Below, piece by piece: positions 43,490 through 53,826 of a stretch of DNA of 64,000 nt. The position numbers and the translations under genes are program-made. Origin of the DNA: Cecembia calidifontis (GTDB taxonomy: Bacteria; Bacteroidota; Bacteroidia; Cytophagales; Cyclobacteriaceae); NCBI RefSeq assembly GCF_004216715.1, contig NZ_SGXG01000001.1, positions 620,001 through 684,000 on the forward strand. Direction: 5' to 3'. The notes beneath the pieces are model-generated. The model was not told the DNA's origin and made no database searches. It saw only the letters and a list, made by a program, of their open reading frames with translations. Positions within the stretch are counted from its first letter, which is position 1, and each line of letters starts with the position of its first letter.

Positions 43490-46400
43490 ATGAGGCAAAC
43501 ATTACTTAAGCATCTTTTTGCGTTAATTGCTCTTGTTTTTTCAACGAGCATTGCATTTTCGCAAGGAGTTACGACTTCAAGTATGCAGGGTCTGGTAACA
43601 GACAGGTCTGGTGAAACTTTACCAGGAGCAAATGTAGTAGCGGTACATACACCTTCCGGCACCCGCTACGGTGCTGTTACTAACGCAGAGGGCCGTTTTA
43701 TTATCCCTAACGTAAGAGTTGGTGGTCCTTACACAGTGACAGTTTCTTTCGTGGGTTTTGAAGAAAAGGTTTTCGAGGGCATCAACCTTGCACTTGGCCA
43801 AAACTTCAACATCAATGCTGTCCTATCTGACGGAATGGATCTGGAAGCAGTTGAAATTTCCGCATCTAGGGGTGGAATTTTTGATGCCGACAGGACTGGT
43901 GCCGGTCTTAACTTAGGAAGTGATAAAATAAACTCACTGCCTACCATTAACAGAAGTGTGAATGACTTTACCCGTTTGACACCTCAATCTAATGGCAATT
44001 CCTTTGCCGGTACAAGTTCAAGGTTCAACAATTTCACGTTGGACGGCAACATCCTGAACAACAACTTTGGTCTTGGCACTGCACAGTTTGCCGGCGGCAA
44101 CCCAATTTCCATAGATGCGATTGAAGAGATTCAGGTAAACCTTGCTCCTTATGATGTCAGACAGGGCGGTTTCACCGGCGCGGGTGTAAACGCAGTAACA
44201 AGATCTGGTGATAATACTTTCAAGGGATCTGTTTACTACTTCCTGCGAAATGACCAGATGCGCGCAAACAGGATTAAGGATCAGTTTGTACCTCAAAATG
44301 AAGCAAGAAATGAAATCAGAGGCTTCCGCTTGGGTGGTCCAATCATCAAAAATAAATTGTTCTTCTTTGTGAATTATGAAGAAGAGGAAGAGTTGAGACC
44401 TTCCATCTTGAGAAGGGCCAGAAGACCAGGAGAAACACCTGATGGCCAATTCATTTCAAGGGTTCCAATCGAAACAGCAAATTTTGTTAGACAAAGTTTG
44501 ATCGATATTTATGGTTATGATCCAGGAGAACCTGACTCCTACACTTTCGGTTCTGAACAGACCCGTTTGAACCTAAGATTGGACTATAACATCAATCAGA
44601 ACAACAAACTTTTTGTCAGGTACAACAGATTCTCTTCTTTTGAAGACGTACCTACCAACGTCCGCTCTACCCGAAATATGTCTGTGTTTAACAACACATC
44701 GAGAACTGGTGTAGAAGCCATCAATTTTAGGAATGCCAACTATACCAACGACAGGTTGGTAGAATCAATCGCAGCTGAATTGAACACAAGGATCGGAAAC
44801 AGTGCTGCTAACCAATTGAATATCGGTTATACTGCCATTGCAGACCCAAGAAGAGGTATTCCTGGAGGTCAACCATTTCCATTCATTGAAGTGTTGGAGC
44901 CTAATGAAGCAGGTGAATTGCAGTACTTCCTGTCAATGGGTAATGAATTGTTTTCCGTAGGTAACTTGTTGGAGAACAAGATCTTCAACATCACCAATAA
45001 CTTCACTTTGTTCAAAGGAAAGCATACTTATACTTTCGGAGGTAATTTCGAGTTCTTCACCTTTGATAATGCATTTAACCCTGTATTCAACGGGCACTAC
45101 AGGTTCTTGAGCTATGATAATTTCGTTGAAGCAGTCATCAACAGAAACCCTAATGTGTTCCCTGATGCTTTTGCAAAAAGCTTTGCCTTGGACGGATCTA
45201 CGACACCTCCAACTGACCGCACCAGATTTGGCCAGCTTGGCTTCTATGTTCAGGATGAATATCAGATGAATTCAAAACTGAAGATCACAGGTGGTTTGAG
45301 GATTGACCTTCCATTCTATCCAATCAGCATTCCTAGAAACGAATTATTGGCTGAAAGAGGCACAACTTTTACCCTTCCTAACGGAGAAACATTGATTCCT
45401 GATGTTTCAATATTCCCAAAGGTTAACCCACTTTTCTCCCCAAGACTTGGCTTTAACTATGATGTAAACGGTGACAGGTCATTTGTCCTGAGGGGCGGAA
45501 CAGGTGTTTTCTCCGGACGACTTCCTTTTGTATGGTTATCCAACCAAGTGAACGGTTCGGGGGTAATAAGAGGTATTTTCGGTTATGAAGGCCAGGAAGT
45601 AATTAACAATGGCATCATTTTCAACCCAGATGTAACAGCGTATAACCCTACTAATCCTTCACAGACCTTAGGTACTGAATTGGCCTTGACTGATAGGAAT
45701 TTCAGGCTACCGCAGACCTGGAGAACAAGTTTCGGGGTTGATAAAAAACTACCAGGTGGAATTATCGGATCTTTCGATTTTATTTACTCAAAAGATCTTT
45801 CAGCTCCACTTGCACAAAATATCGTTGTAAGGGAGCCTGATAGAAACTGGACCGGCCCTGATCAAAGACCAATTTGGGTTCCTACCCAAGGTTTCTTTGG
45901 ACCTTCCAGCGATCCTTTCTTCAGACAGGTTTTCTATTTGACCAATGCAAATGTTAATCCTGATTATATTTCTGGTACAGTTTCGTTATCCAAGTCCTTC
46001 AACAATGGTTTGGACGTAATGACTGCTTATACCCTATCCAGAGCAAGAGATCTAGATGCAACTGGTGGATCACAAGCGCAATCATTGGTGCCTACAGTGG
46101 TGTCTGAAAATAGGAACAAGCCCGAATTGAGCTTTGCCAATTTTGACCAGCCCCACAGAATAATTTCTTCTGTTTCTTACACAACTGAAAATACAACTAT
46201 CTCCTTATTCTACGAAGGTGGTCCAAACGGAAGATTCAGCTACACCATTGCCAATGGTGGCGGTTTGAATACCCTATTGAACATTGGTGATGGTCAGGCC
46301 AGATTGGTTTATGTACCTAACAGTGCTTCTGAACTGAACTTCCAGCCGTTTACTTTAGCAGGTAGAACTATTACTGCCGAAGAGCAGGCAAGGGCTTTTG

Positions 46401-46786
46401 ATGCTTTCATCGATCAGGACAGATTCTTGAGAAATGCAAGAGGTAGGGTATTTGGAAGAAATGAGGGTATTCAACCTTGGGTACATACTTTCGACCTGAG
46501 TTTGGCACAAAGAATCAATATCACCAACGACAGAAAAAACAAGTTGGAAGCAAGATTCGACTTCCTGAACTTTGGCAATTTATTGAACCCTAATTGGGGA
46601 GTACCTTTCTTCCCTTGGCAGACATCTATCTTAAATTACAGAGGAACCAATGCTGCCGGTGAACCTGTTTACAGGATTACTACTAATCCTGGCACCACTA
46701 CCATAATCAACGAAACTTTCAGACCTACCAATGGTATAGGAGGCTTGTGGAGGATGCAAATTGGTTTGAGATACAACTTTAACTAA
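43490..46786 (+). CDS. Oar-like TonB-dependent outer-membrane receptor 1
   Basis: 1098 residues. Sec signal (LLKHLFALIALVFSTSIAFS), an N-terminal carboxypeptidase-regulatory-like beta-sandwich (about 28-110; GLVTDRSGETLPGANVVAVH), a plug-like segment (SINRSVNDF-type region and VNLAPYDVRQGGFTGAGVN), then a large beta-barrel with an outer-membrane-type C-terminus (MQIGLRYNFN). Similar to Oar of myxobacteria and Bacteroidota. Ligand unknown; relatives export or bind proteins or peptides. Terminator directly after. Paralogue of the next gene. Confidence 0.88.
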   Translation: MRQTLLKHLFALIALVFSTSIAFSQGVTTSSMQGLVTDRSGETLPGANVVAVHTPSGTRYGAVTNAEGRFIIPNVRVGGPYTVTVSFVGFEEKVFEGINLALGQNFNINAVLSDGMDLEAVEISASRGGIFDADRTGAGLNLGSDKINSLPTINRSVNDFTRLTPQSNGNSFAGTSSRFNNFTLDGNILNNNFGLGTAQFAGGNPISIDAIEEIQVNLAPYDVRQGGFTGAGVNAVTRSGDNTFKGSVYYFLRNDQMRANRIKDQFVPQNEARNEIRGFRLGGPIIKNKLFFFVNYEEEEELRPSILRRARRPGETPDGQFISRVPIETANFVRQSLIDIYGYDPGEPDSYTFGSEQTRLNLRLDYNINQNNKLFVRYNRFSSFEDVPTNVRSTRNMSVFNNTSRTGVEAINFRNANYTNDRLVESIAAELNTRIGNSAANQLNIGYTAIADPRRGIPGGQPFPFIEVLEPNEAGELQYFLSMGNELFSVGNLLENKIFNITNNFTLFKGKHTYTFGGNFEFFTFDNAFNPVFNGHYRFLSYDNFVEAVINRNPNVFPDAFAKSFALDGSTTPPTDRTRFGQLGFYVQDEYQMNSKLKITGGLRIDLPFYPISIPRNELLAERGTTFTLPNGETLIPDVSIFPKVNPLFSPRLGFNYDVNGDRSFVLRGGTGVFSGRLPFVWLSNQVNGSGVIRGIFGYEGQEVINNGIIFNPDVTAYNPTNPSQTLGTELALTDRNFRLPQTWRTSFGVDKKLPGGIIGSFDFIYSKDLSAPLAQNIVVREPDRNWTGPDQRPIWVPTQGFFGPSSDPFFRQVFYLTNANVNPDYISGTVSLSKSFNNGLDVMTAYTLSRARDLDATGGSQAQSLVPTVVSENRNKPELSFANFDQPHRIISSVSYTTENTTISLFYEGGPNGRFSYTIANGGGLNTLLNIGDGQARLVYVPNSASELNFQPFTLAGRTITAEEQARAFDAFIDQDRFLRNARGRVFGRNEGIQPWVHTFDLSLAQRINITNDRKNKLEARFDFLNFGNLLNPNWGVPFFPWQTSILNYRGTNAAGEPVYRITTNPGTTTIINETFRPTNGIGGLWRMQIGLRYNFN

Positions 46787-46808
46787 AAGCCAAAAAAATC
46801 AAATAGAT

Positions 46809-46838
46809 AAAAGCCCCCTGAAAACAGGGGGCTTTTTT
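46809..46838 (+). terminator. terminator of receptor 1
   Basis: AAAAGCCCCCTG pairs with CAGGGGGCTTTT over AAAA and is followed by a T run. Confidence 0.95.
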
Positions 46839-47117
46839 GTTAACAATTTTTTAACCATTCCTTAAAATTAAGGAATTGATAAAAACTATTGTTTGGAAAA
46901 ACCAAGCGAAATCGGTTTAAAATTGCTTAAGGCAGCATTTTTTACCTAAAAACCTATTTTATGCGCCGCTCAATATTAAGAAATTGTTAAGCTAAAATGT
47001 GAATAAATGTTAAAAAATTAACATTTTCTAAAACCATTAAACTTAAATGTACTCTACCTTTGTGTTCCCAAATCATTGGGAATGAATATTAAAAACCAAA
47101 TTCAAACAGCAAAATTT
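46839..47117 (+). promoter_or_regulatory. leader of the second Oar-like receptor gene
   Basis: About 280 bp without a gene. It holds GTTAACAATTTTTTAAC at 46839-46855, a palindrome ATTCCTTAAAATTAAGGAAT at 46857-46876, AATGTTAAAAAATTAACATT near 47006, and the -7 box TACCTTTG at 47055-47062. Confidence 0.55.
47055..47062 (+). promoter_or_regulatory. -7 box TACCTTTG
   Basis: TAnnTTTG match 55 bp upstream of the chosen ATG of receptor 2. Confidence 0.5.
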
Positions 47118-50100
47118 ATGAGGCAACCATTACTAAAGAATCTTTTTGCGGCATTGATGTTGGTGTTCGCCACATCAACTGCATTTTCGCAAGGGGTATC
47201 TACCTCCAGTATGACTGGTAGGGTAACTGACAGCTCAGGAGAAACTCTCCCAGGTGCAAATGTGGTGGCCACTCACGTACCTTCTGGAACAAGGTACGGC
47301 GCAGTGACCAATATCGAAGGTAGGTACACTATCCCGGGTATGAGGGTAGGTGGTCCTTATACGGTTACAGTTTCTTTCATTGGCTATGAGCCCCAAACCG
47401 TAGAAAACATCTTCCTAAGCTTGGGTATAGCTGCTAACGTAAACGTAGTCATGAGAGATGACAGTGCGGAATTGTCAGAAATTGTGGTTACTGGAGAAAA
47501 AAATTCAGTATTCAGTTCAGATAGAACTGGAGCCACTACTGCAATTGACAATGCAACCATCAACAAATTGCCTACCATCTCCCGTAGAATCAATGACTTT
47601 ACAAGATTGACTCCACAGGCATCAGGCAACTCATTTGCAGGTCAGGACAACAGGTTGAACAACATTACTATCGATGGTTCTTACTTCAACAACTCTTTCG
47701 GTCTAGCTGGACAGCCTGGTGACAGAACGGGTGTTTCTCCTGTTTCTTTGGATGCGATCGAGCAGATTTCCGTTAACGTTGCTCCTTATGATGTGAGACA
47801 GGGTAACTTTACCGGTGCCGGTGTAAACACTGTTACCAGATCCGGTACAAATGAGTTTTCTGGTTCTGCTTACTATTTCTGGAGAAATGACAGTCACGTA
47901 GGTACAAAGGCAGGAGACAGAACATTTAATCCAGGTGAATTCAAATACAATCAGATCGGTTTCCGTGTTGGCGGTCCAATCATCAAAAACAAATTGTTCT
48001 TCTTTGCTTCCTTTGAAGATGAATCTGACACAAGACCAGGTACTACCTGGAGAGCCAATAATGGAAATGAAACTCCTGGAGGAAATATCACCAGAGTTTT
48101 GGCTTCAGACTTGACACAGCTGAGCAGCTTCTTACGAACTAATTTCGGTTACGAAACAGGACCATTCCAGGATTATGACCATACCACAGCTGCAACCAAA
48201 TATCTGGCTAAGATAGATTATAACATCAACGACAAAAACAAGTTGTCAGTTAGGTATAACCATTTGGACTCCTCTACAGACGTATTGTTATCCAACTCAG
48301 CATCTTTGGGCTTTGGAAACAGAAACTTGAGAGTTGATGGTTTGAACTTCCAGAATTCTAACTACATCATTTTCGAAAATATCCGATCTATCGTAGCTGA
48401 ATTGAACTCGAGATTGAGAGACAATATGACCAATAACTTCATCATTGGCTATACTTATCAGGATGAATCAAGAGGTTCAAGAGGTGATTTCTTCCCAATG
48501 GTAGATATCTTGAAGGATGGTGCTACTTACACTACTTTCGGTTTCGAGCCGTTTACTCCAAACAACGAATTGAGATACAAAACCTTCCAGATCCAAAACA
48601 ACTTACAGATTTTCAAAGGCAAGAGCACTTGGACTGCCGGTTTCTCTTATGAGAATTACCGGTCTGAAAACGTTTTCTTCCCTGGTTCACAGTCTGTTTA
48701 TGTGTATAATTCTCTGGAAGACTTCTATGCGGATGCGAATGCTTTCTTGAGCGGCACGCCGAATCCAGCATCCAACGTAAGGATTTTCCAAGTAAGGTAT
48801 AGCAACATTCCTGGACAAACAAAACCAATTCAACCACTGAAAGTAAATTATGCTGGTATCTATGGTCAAAATGATTACCAAGTAAATAAAGACTTGAATT
48901 TGACCATTGGCTTGAGAATTGACGTACCTTTCTTTGCTGAAACAGGATTCAGAAACACAGAAGTGGAAGGCTTTAACTTCTTAAATCCTGCCGGTCAAAC
49001 TGTAAGGTTCAGAACTGACAAACTTCCTGATCCAAATGTGCTTTGGTCGCCAAGAGTTGGTTTCAACTGGGATATTTCCGGTGACAGAACCACTCAGATC
49101 CGAGGTGGATCCGGTATTTTCACCGGCCGTCCTGCATATGTATGGATTTCCAACCAAATCGGTAACAATGGTATCCTAACAGGTTTTGAAAGGTTGGACA
49201 ACACTTCTGCTAGACCTTTTAACCCAGACCCCAACTTCTATAAGCCTACTCAGGTAACAGGTCAGCCAGCTGCCAACTACGAATTGGCCTTAACTGAACC
49301 TGATTTCAAATTCCCTCAGATCTGGAGAACAAATATCGCTATTGACCAGAGACTACCTGGCGGTGTAATCGCAACAGGAGAGTTTATTTACAACGCTGAT
49401 GTAAACGGTGTAGCTTATTATAATGCCAACCAAGCTCCTGCTAACCAAACATTTGCAGGTCCTGATCCAAGACCAAGATGGGTGGGCGGAAATGCTGCAA
49501 GAAGAATCAACCAAAAAATTGATAACGCTGTCGTATTGACAAACCAAGCTGTAGGTAATTCCTGGGTGGCTTCGGTTTCTTTGGAGAAACCATTTGCAAG
49601 TGGTTTGTTTGCTAAAGCAGCTTATTCCTATGGAGAGTCCAAAAACTTGGTTGATCCAGGTTCCATCGCATTTGGTTCTTGGAATGGAAACCCGCACAAT
49701 GGTGATGCCAACAACCCAACACTTGGCTTCTCCGCCAACACCATGGGACACAGGGTATTCACAGCTCTAAGCTACAATAAAGACTTCTTTAAATTTGGTA
49801 ACACTTCCTTCTCCATCTTCTGGGAAGGTAGAACCCAAGGCAACTTCAGCTATGTTTATGGTGGTGACTTCAATGGTGACGGTGGTACAGCCAATGACCT
49901 GATTTACATCCACAGAAACACCAATGAAATGAATTTCCAACAGTTCACTTCTGGAGGAAGAACTTTCACTCCAGAAGAACAGGCTGCTGCTTGGGAAGCA
50001 TTCATTCAGCAGGACAAATACCTAAGCGCCAACAGAGGAAAAGTTGCTGAAAGAGGTGCTGTATTCATTCCAATGATCTACAGGGCAGACTTCTCCTTTG

Positions 50101-50378
50101 CTCAGCAATTGTTCACTGATATTTCAGGAAAGAAAAACTCTCTTGAGTTCAGAGTTGATATCCTGAACGTGGGTAACTTGCTTAACAAAAACTGGGGATT
50201 GGGATATCAGATCAACTCTACTCAGCCTTTGATCCCTGCCGGTGTCAATGCCCAAGGTGAACCTCAGTTCAGGTTCAGAAACTTTGGAACTGAATTGATC
50301 ACAGAAACTTATCAGCGTTCTGCAACTGTCAACGATGTTTGGAGATTGCAGTTCGGTTTGAGATATATCTTCAATTAA
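47118..50378 (+). CDS. Oar-like TonB-dependent outer-membrane receptor 2
   Basis: 1086 residues from the ATG at 47118, which aligns with the start of receptor 1 (MRQPLLKNLF against MRQTLLKHLF); an upstream TTG at 47076 would add 14 residues. Same domain order: signal peptide, carboxypeptidase-regulatory-like domain, plug-like region (VNVAPYDVRQGNFTGAGVN), barrel and terminal LQFGLRYIFN. The barrel loops differ strongly from receptor 1, as expected of duplicated receptors with separate ligands. It is followed at once by an IS1182-type element whose end supplies the only terminator. Confidence 0.88.
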   Translation: MRQPLLKNLFAALMLVFATSTAFSQGVSTSSMTGRVTDSSGETLPGANVVATHVPSGTRYGAVTNIEGRYTIPGMRVGGPYTVTVSFIGYEPQTVENIFLSLGIAANVNVVMRDDSAELSEIVVTGEKNSVFSSDRTGATTAIDNATINKLPTISRRINDFTRLTPQASGNSFAGQDNRLNNITIDGSYFNNSFGLAGQPGDRTGVSPVSLDAIEQISVNVAPYDVRQGNFTGAGVNTVTRSGTNEFSGSAYYFWRNDSHVGTKAGDRTFNPGEFKYNQIGFRVGGPIIKNKLFFFASFEDESDTRPGTTWRANNGNETPGGNITRVLASDLTQLSSFLRTNFGYETGPFQDYDHTTAATKYLAKIDYNINDKNKLSVRYNHLDSSTDVLLSNSASLGFGNRNLRVDGLNFQNSNYIIFENIRSIVAELNSRLRDNMTNNFIIGYTYQDESRGSRGDFFPMVDILKDGATYTTFGFEPFTPNNELRYKTFQIQNNLQIFKGKSTWTAGFSYENYRSENVFFPGSQSVYVYNSLEDFYADANAFLSGTPNPASNVRIFQVRYSNIPGQTKPIQPLKVNYAGIYGQNDYQVNKDLNLTIGLRIDVPFFAETGFRNTEVEGFNFLNPAGQTVRFRTDKLPDPNVLWSPRVGFNWDISGDRTTQIRGGSGIFTGRPAYVWISNQIGNNGILTGFERLDNTSARPFNPDPNFYKPTQVTGQPAANYELALTEPDFKFPQIWRTNIAIDQRLPGGVIATGEFIYNADVNGVAYYNANQAPANQTFAGPDPRPRWVGGNAARRINQKIDNAVVLTNQAVGNSWVASVSLEKPFASGLFAKAAYSYGESKNLVDPGSIAFGSWNGNPHNGDANNPTLGFSANTMGHRVFTALSYNKDFFKFGNTSFSIFWEGRTQGNFSYVYGGDFNGDGGTANDLIYIHRNTNEMNFQQFTSGGRTFTPEEQAAAWEAFIQQDKYLSANRGKVAERGAVFIPMIYRADFSFAQQLFTDISGKKNSLEFRVDILNVGNLLNKNWGLGYQINSTQPLIPAGVNAQGEPQFRFRNFGTELITETYQRSATVNDVWRLQFGLRYIFN

Positions 50379-50398
50379 TCTAATAAAAATCAAGAAAG

Positions 50399-50431
50399 GG
50401 GGTGTCCGAAAAGTCGAGACACCCTTTTTTT
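50399..50431 (+). terminator. terminator-like hairpin in the IS1182-type left end
   Basis: GGGTGTC pairs with GACACCC and is followed by seven T. It would stop transcription coming from the receptor 2 gene before the transposase. Confidence 0.8.
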
Positions 50432-50482
50432 ATTGTTGATTTTCTCTAAAATTATTATTTTAGAGTTGAACAAAATACAACA

Positions 50483-52156
50483 ATGTCTAAGGTAGTTTTT
50501 AAAAATCAGACTGGCAATTGTCCAGAATTATTTCCGGCAAATATTTTTGATAAAATCCCTGATAACCACCCTGCTCGATTGGTTGACACTGTGGTTAACT
50601 CTTTGGATATCAGTGATATTATAAAGAGGTACAAGGGAGGCGGTACATCAGCCTATCATCCACGAATGATGATTAAAGTGCTGTTCTACAGCTATTTATC
50701 CAATGTGTATTCATGTAGGAAAATAGCCAAAGCACTTAATGAGAACATACATTTCATGTTTATCTCAGGAAACTCAACCCCCGATTTCAGAACCATCAAC
50801 GATTTCCGCGGTAAAATCTTAAAAGACTCCATCAAGACATTGTTTGCCGAAGTGGTAAAAATGCTTGTTGAGATGGGATATGTAAGCCTTGATGTACAAT
50901 ACATTGACGGAACCAAGATTGAAGCAAAATCCAATAAGTACACTTTTGTCTGGCGTAAGACAGTTGAAAAGCACAAAGAAAGGTTAGAAGGTAAGATCAA
51001 GAGTGTTTTATCAGATATCGAAGAAAGCATCCTATCAGATAATCAAGAAGTTAATCAAGAAGAATTGCCTAAAAAAATTGATTCTGAAGAATTAAGGGAG
51101 CGGCTTTCAGCCATAAATAAAAAGCTAAAAGAGCCTTCAAAGAAGATTGCTAAGGAGCTTCAAAAACTTCAGGAAGAACATCTTCCCAAGCTGGAGAAGT
51201 ATGAAAAAGACCTGGAGATTTTGGGGGATAGAAATTCGTACAGTAAGACAGATCATGATGCCACATTCATGAGAATGAAAGAGGACCACATGAAAAACGG
51301 ACAACTAAAACCCGCTTACAATCCTCAGATATCAACTGAAAATCAATTCATTACCCATGCTACTATCCACCAAACAGCAGGGGATACCACCACTTTAAAA
51401 TCCCACTTGGACAGTTTTGAAAAATCGTATAGTAAACAAAGTAAAGAGATAGTAGCTGATGCAGGATACGGCAGTGAGGAGAATTATGAAATGCTTGAAA
51501 AAAAGGGAGTTGATGCCTATGTGAAATACAATTACTTCCACATGGAGCAAAAGAAGAAGACAAAGAACAATCCTTTTCTTCCCCAAAATCTTTTCTACAA
51601 TGCAGCGCAAGATTTTTACGTATGCCCCATGGGACAGCGGATGGAGAATGTTGGACAAGGAAAGCGCACTTCAAGCAATGGGTATGTATCTCAAGTAACT
51701 TATTATCAGGCAAAAAACTGTGAAGGATGCCCCTTAAGAGCACAATGCCACAAAGCGACAGGTAACAGAAGAATCGAAGTGAACCATAGGTTAAACTTCT
51801 TAAAACAGCAGGCCAAGGAAAAACTAATGAATAAAAAGGGGCTTGAACACAGGAGCAAAAGACCAATAGAGGCGGAAGCTGCGTTTGGCCAGCTGAAAAG
51901 CAATAATAAATTCAACAGATTTACACTCACTGGTTTAGAAAAAGTGGAATTAGAGTTCTTATTGATGGCAATTGGCCATAATCTGAGAAAAATGGTGGCT
52001 AAAAGTATGCACTCTGGACTAAAACTATCTAAAAAATCATCTTTGGGTTATAAACCCTACAATAGTCGGCCGGTATTTTACGTTCCAAAGGAAAATTCTA
52101 ATCAAAGATCACTGGTAATGGCATTGGATTTTCAAAATCAAAAAATAGCGGCATAA
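50483..52156 (+). CDS. IS1182-family transposase
   Basis: 557 residues. The family pattern is clear: N-terminal FPANIFDKIPDNHPARLVD and HPRMMIKVLFYSYL, the acidic core VQYIDGTKIEAKSNKY, a long coiled-coil insertion (about 165-250, Glu/Lys-rich), IVADAGYGSEENYEML and the zinc-finger-like CEGCPLRAQCH region, then IEAEAAFGQLKSN with the catalytic Glu. Appears complete. Confidence 0.92.
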   Translation: MSKVVFKNQTGNCPELFPANIFDKIPDNHPARLVDTVVNSLDISDIIKRYKGGGTSAYHPRMMIKVLFYSYLSNVYSCRKIAKALNENIHFMFISGNSTPDFRTINDFRGKILKDSIKTLFAEVVKMLVEMGYVSLDVQYIDGTKIEAKSNKYTFVWRKTVEKHKERLEGKIKSVLSDIEESILSDNQEVNQEELPKKIDSEELRERLSAINKKLKEPSKKIAKELQKLQEEHLPKLEKYEKDLEILGDRNSYSKTDHDATFMRMKEDHMKNGQLKPAYNPQISTENQFITHATIHQTAGDTTTLKSHLDSFEKSYSKQSKEIVADAGYGSEENYEMLEKKGVDAYVKYNYFHMEQKKKTKNNPFLPQNLFYNAAQDFYVCPMGQRMENVGQGKRTSSNGYVSQVTYYQAKNCEGCPLRAQCHKATGNRRIEVNHRLNFLKQQAKEKLMNKKGLEHRSKRPIEAEAAFGQLKSNNKFNRFTLTGLEKVELEFLLMAIGHNLRKMVAKSMHSGLKLSKKSSLGYKPYNSRPVFYVPKENSNQRSLVMALDFQNQKIAA

Positions 52157-52239
52157 AAAAAGCTGCCCTTTTCGGACAGCCCCTTTTTATGGTCTTTTTG
52201 GGATTAAGAAATTAAATTACAACGCCATCGCAATTACAA

Positions 52240-53727
52240 ATGAAAAGGATCAACAGGAGGAAATTTCTACAAAACAGCGGCCTAATCACATCCGGTTTAT
52301 TGAGCCTACCCATCCTATCAATGGGAGAAATTCAAAACCTATTACCCTTCACTTACACAGAAGTCAAAGGGAGAATTCATTCCAATGGAAGAGGTATTGC
52401 TAATGTGGCCATTACAGATGGAAAACATATTTACCTTTCTGACAAATCCGGGAAATTTGAATTTCAAACTGACAGGCCATTTGTCTATTTTACCTATCCA
52501 TCGGGATATAAATTCAATCTTTTGCCAAATGGATCTGTGGACTTTTTCAGAAAACTTGATTTTGGAAAAAAAGCAAATCATCTGGATTTCAATCTCCAAA
52601 AAAACAATTTTCCCGAAGATCAGCATCATTTTATCACCATAGCAGACCCACAAATTCAAACCAAAGGAGAGGCAGATACCTTTATCTCTGAGTCCTGTTC
52701 CGACATCAGAAATGCGGTTTCTGAAATCAATGATCCCAATACTTTTGGGGTAGGACTTGGAGACCTGGTATTCGATGAATTCGTTCTTTTTGAAAAATAT
52801 AATCAGGGGATAAAATCCACAGGAATTCCATTCTTTCAGGTATTGGGAAACCACGATATCGACCTGTTGGCCCGTTCAAATAGTGCCAGCCAATATCCTT
52901 TTACTGAGCAATATGGACCAAGCTATTATTCCTTCAACCGGGGAAATATGCACTATGTGGTGTTGAATGATGTTTTCTTTTTAGGAAACAAACAATATTA
53001 CGGTTACTTGGATGAAGAACAATTGCTATGGCTGGAGAAAGACCTTTCATTAGTTGAAAAAGGAAAAGAGATCGTTATCTTTCTACATATCCCCCCTCAA
53101 TCCAAAGTGGCTATTTTAAACCAAGGCAGGGACATCAATAAGGAATCCGTTATCAACAGGCAGGCTTTTTATGAAATATTAAAAGATTTTAAATCCCACA
53201 TCATCTCTGGCCACGTACATTGGAATGAGAATATTCTCCATGATACCATCTTTGAGCACAATACAGCATCCATAAGTGGTGCTTGGTGGGCGGCTGATAT
53301 CTGTTACGATGGAACACCGAAAGGTTACAGTGTTTATCAATCAGGTTCAAACTTATCATGGTACTACAAAGCAATAGGAACTGATAAAAACTTTCAGTTT
53401 AGGGTATATCCTCCGGGAAGCCATCCCGAATTCCCTGATGAGTACTGCCTCAACATATGGAACTGGGATCCTGAATGGAAAATTACCTGGAAGGAAAATG
53501 GAAAAGTCTCCCATGTAGTGAGACAAGAAAACACCTACGATCCACTGGCAATTTCAACTTTCAACAACAGGGCTGAAGGAGCCAAACATCCGTGGATCAC
53601 TGCACAGAAAAACTCCCATATGTTTTTTTTCAAGACTCAATCAAAAAATTCGGAAATTGAGGTAGAAGTTACCGACAGATTTGGCCATAGATTAACCCAA
53701 AAAGTCAGTAGACAACCAAATTTTTAA
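52240..53727 (+). CDS. exported calcineurin-like metallophosphoesterase
   Basis: 495 residues with a twin-Arg-like start (MKRINRRKFLQNSGLITSG). An N-terminal carboxypeptidase-regulatory-like piece (VKGRIHSNGRGIANVAITDG) is followed by the phosphoesterase core with IADPQIQ, GVGLGDLVFDE, VLGNHDID, FLHIPPQ and ISGHVHWN, covering the metal ligands. A C-terminal MetallophosC-like domain follows. Probably a periplasmic or surface phosphoesterase; substrate unknown. The first gene after the IS1182-type element. Confidence 0.88.
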   Translation: MKRINRRKFLQNSGLITSGLLSLPILSMGEIQNLLPFTYTEVKGRIHSNGRGIANVAITDGKHIYLSDKSGKFEFQTDRPFVYFTYPSGYKFNLLPNGSVDFFRKLDFGKKANHLDFNLQKNNFPEDQHHFITIADPQIQTKGEADTFISESCSDIRNAVSEINDPNTFGVGLGDLVFDEFVLFEKYNQGIKSTGIPFFQVLGNHDIDLLARSNSASQYPFTEQYGPSYYSFNRGNMHYVVLNDVFFLGNKQYYGYLDEEQLLWLEKDLSLVEKGKEIVIFLHIPPQSKVAILNQGRDINKESVINRQAFYEILKDFKSHIISGHVHWNENILHDTIFEHNTASISGAWWAADICYDGTPKGYSVYQSGSNLSWYYKAIGTDKNFQFRVYPPGSHPEFPDEYCLNIWNWDPEWKITWKENGKVSHVVRQENTYDPLAISTFNNRAEGAKHPWITAQKNSHMFFFKTQSKNSEIEVEVTDRFGHRLTQKVSRQPNF

Positions 53728-53826
53728 TATTTTTCGGGCTTAAATATTGGAAATTACCGAACCTTTGGATTAATTGACTTTTTATTTTGTAGAAGTCGAG
53801 AAATTTTGGTCCATAGATAATTTTAC

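Larger units (their letters stand above)
50398..52183. mobile_element. IS1182-type insertion sequence
   Basis: About 1786 bp with inverted ends GGGG(G/C)TGTCCGAAAAG at 50398-50413 and 52168-52183 and one transposase gene. No target duplication was evident. Confidence 0.85.

Noticed and set aside
50398..52183. Target-site duplication for the IS1182-type element
   Set aside because: Flanks GAAA and TTTT do not form a direct repeat; only shared A/T bases next to the ends.
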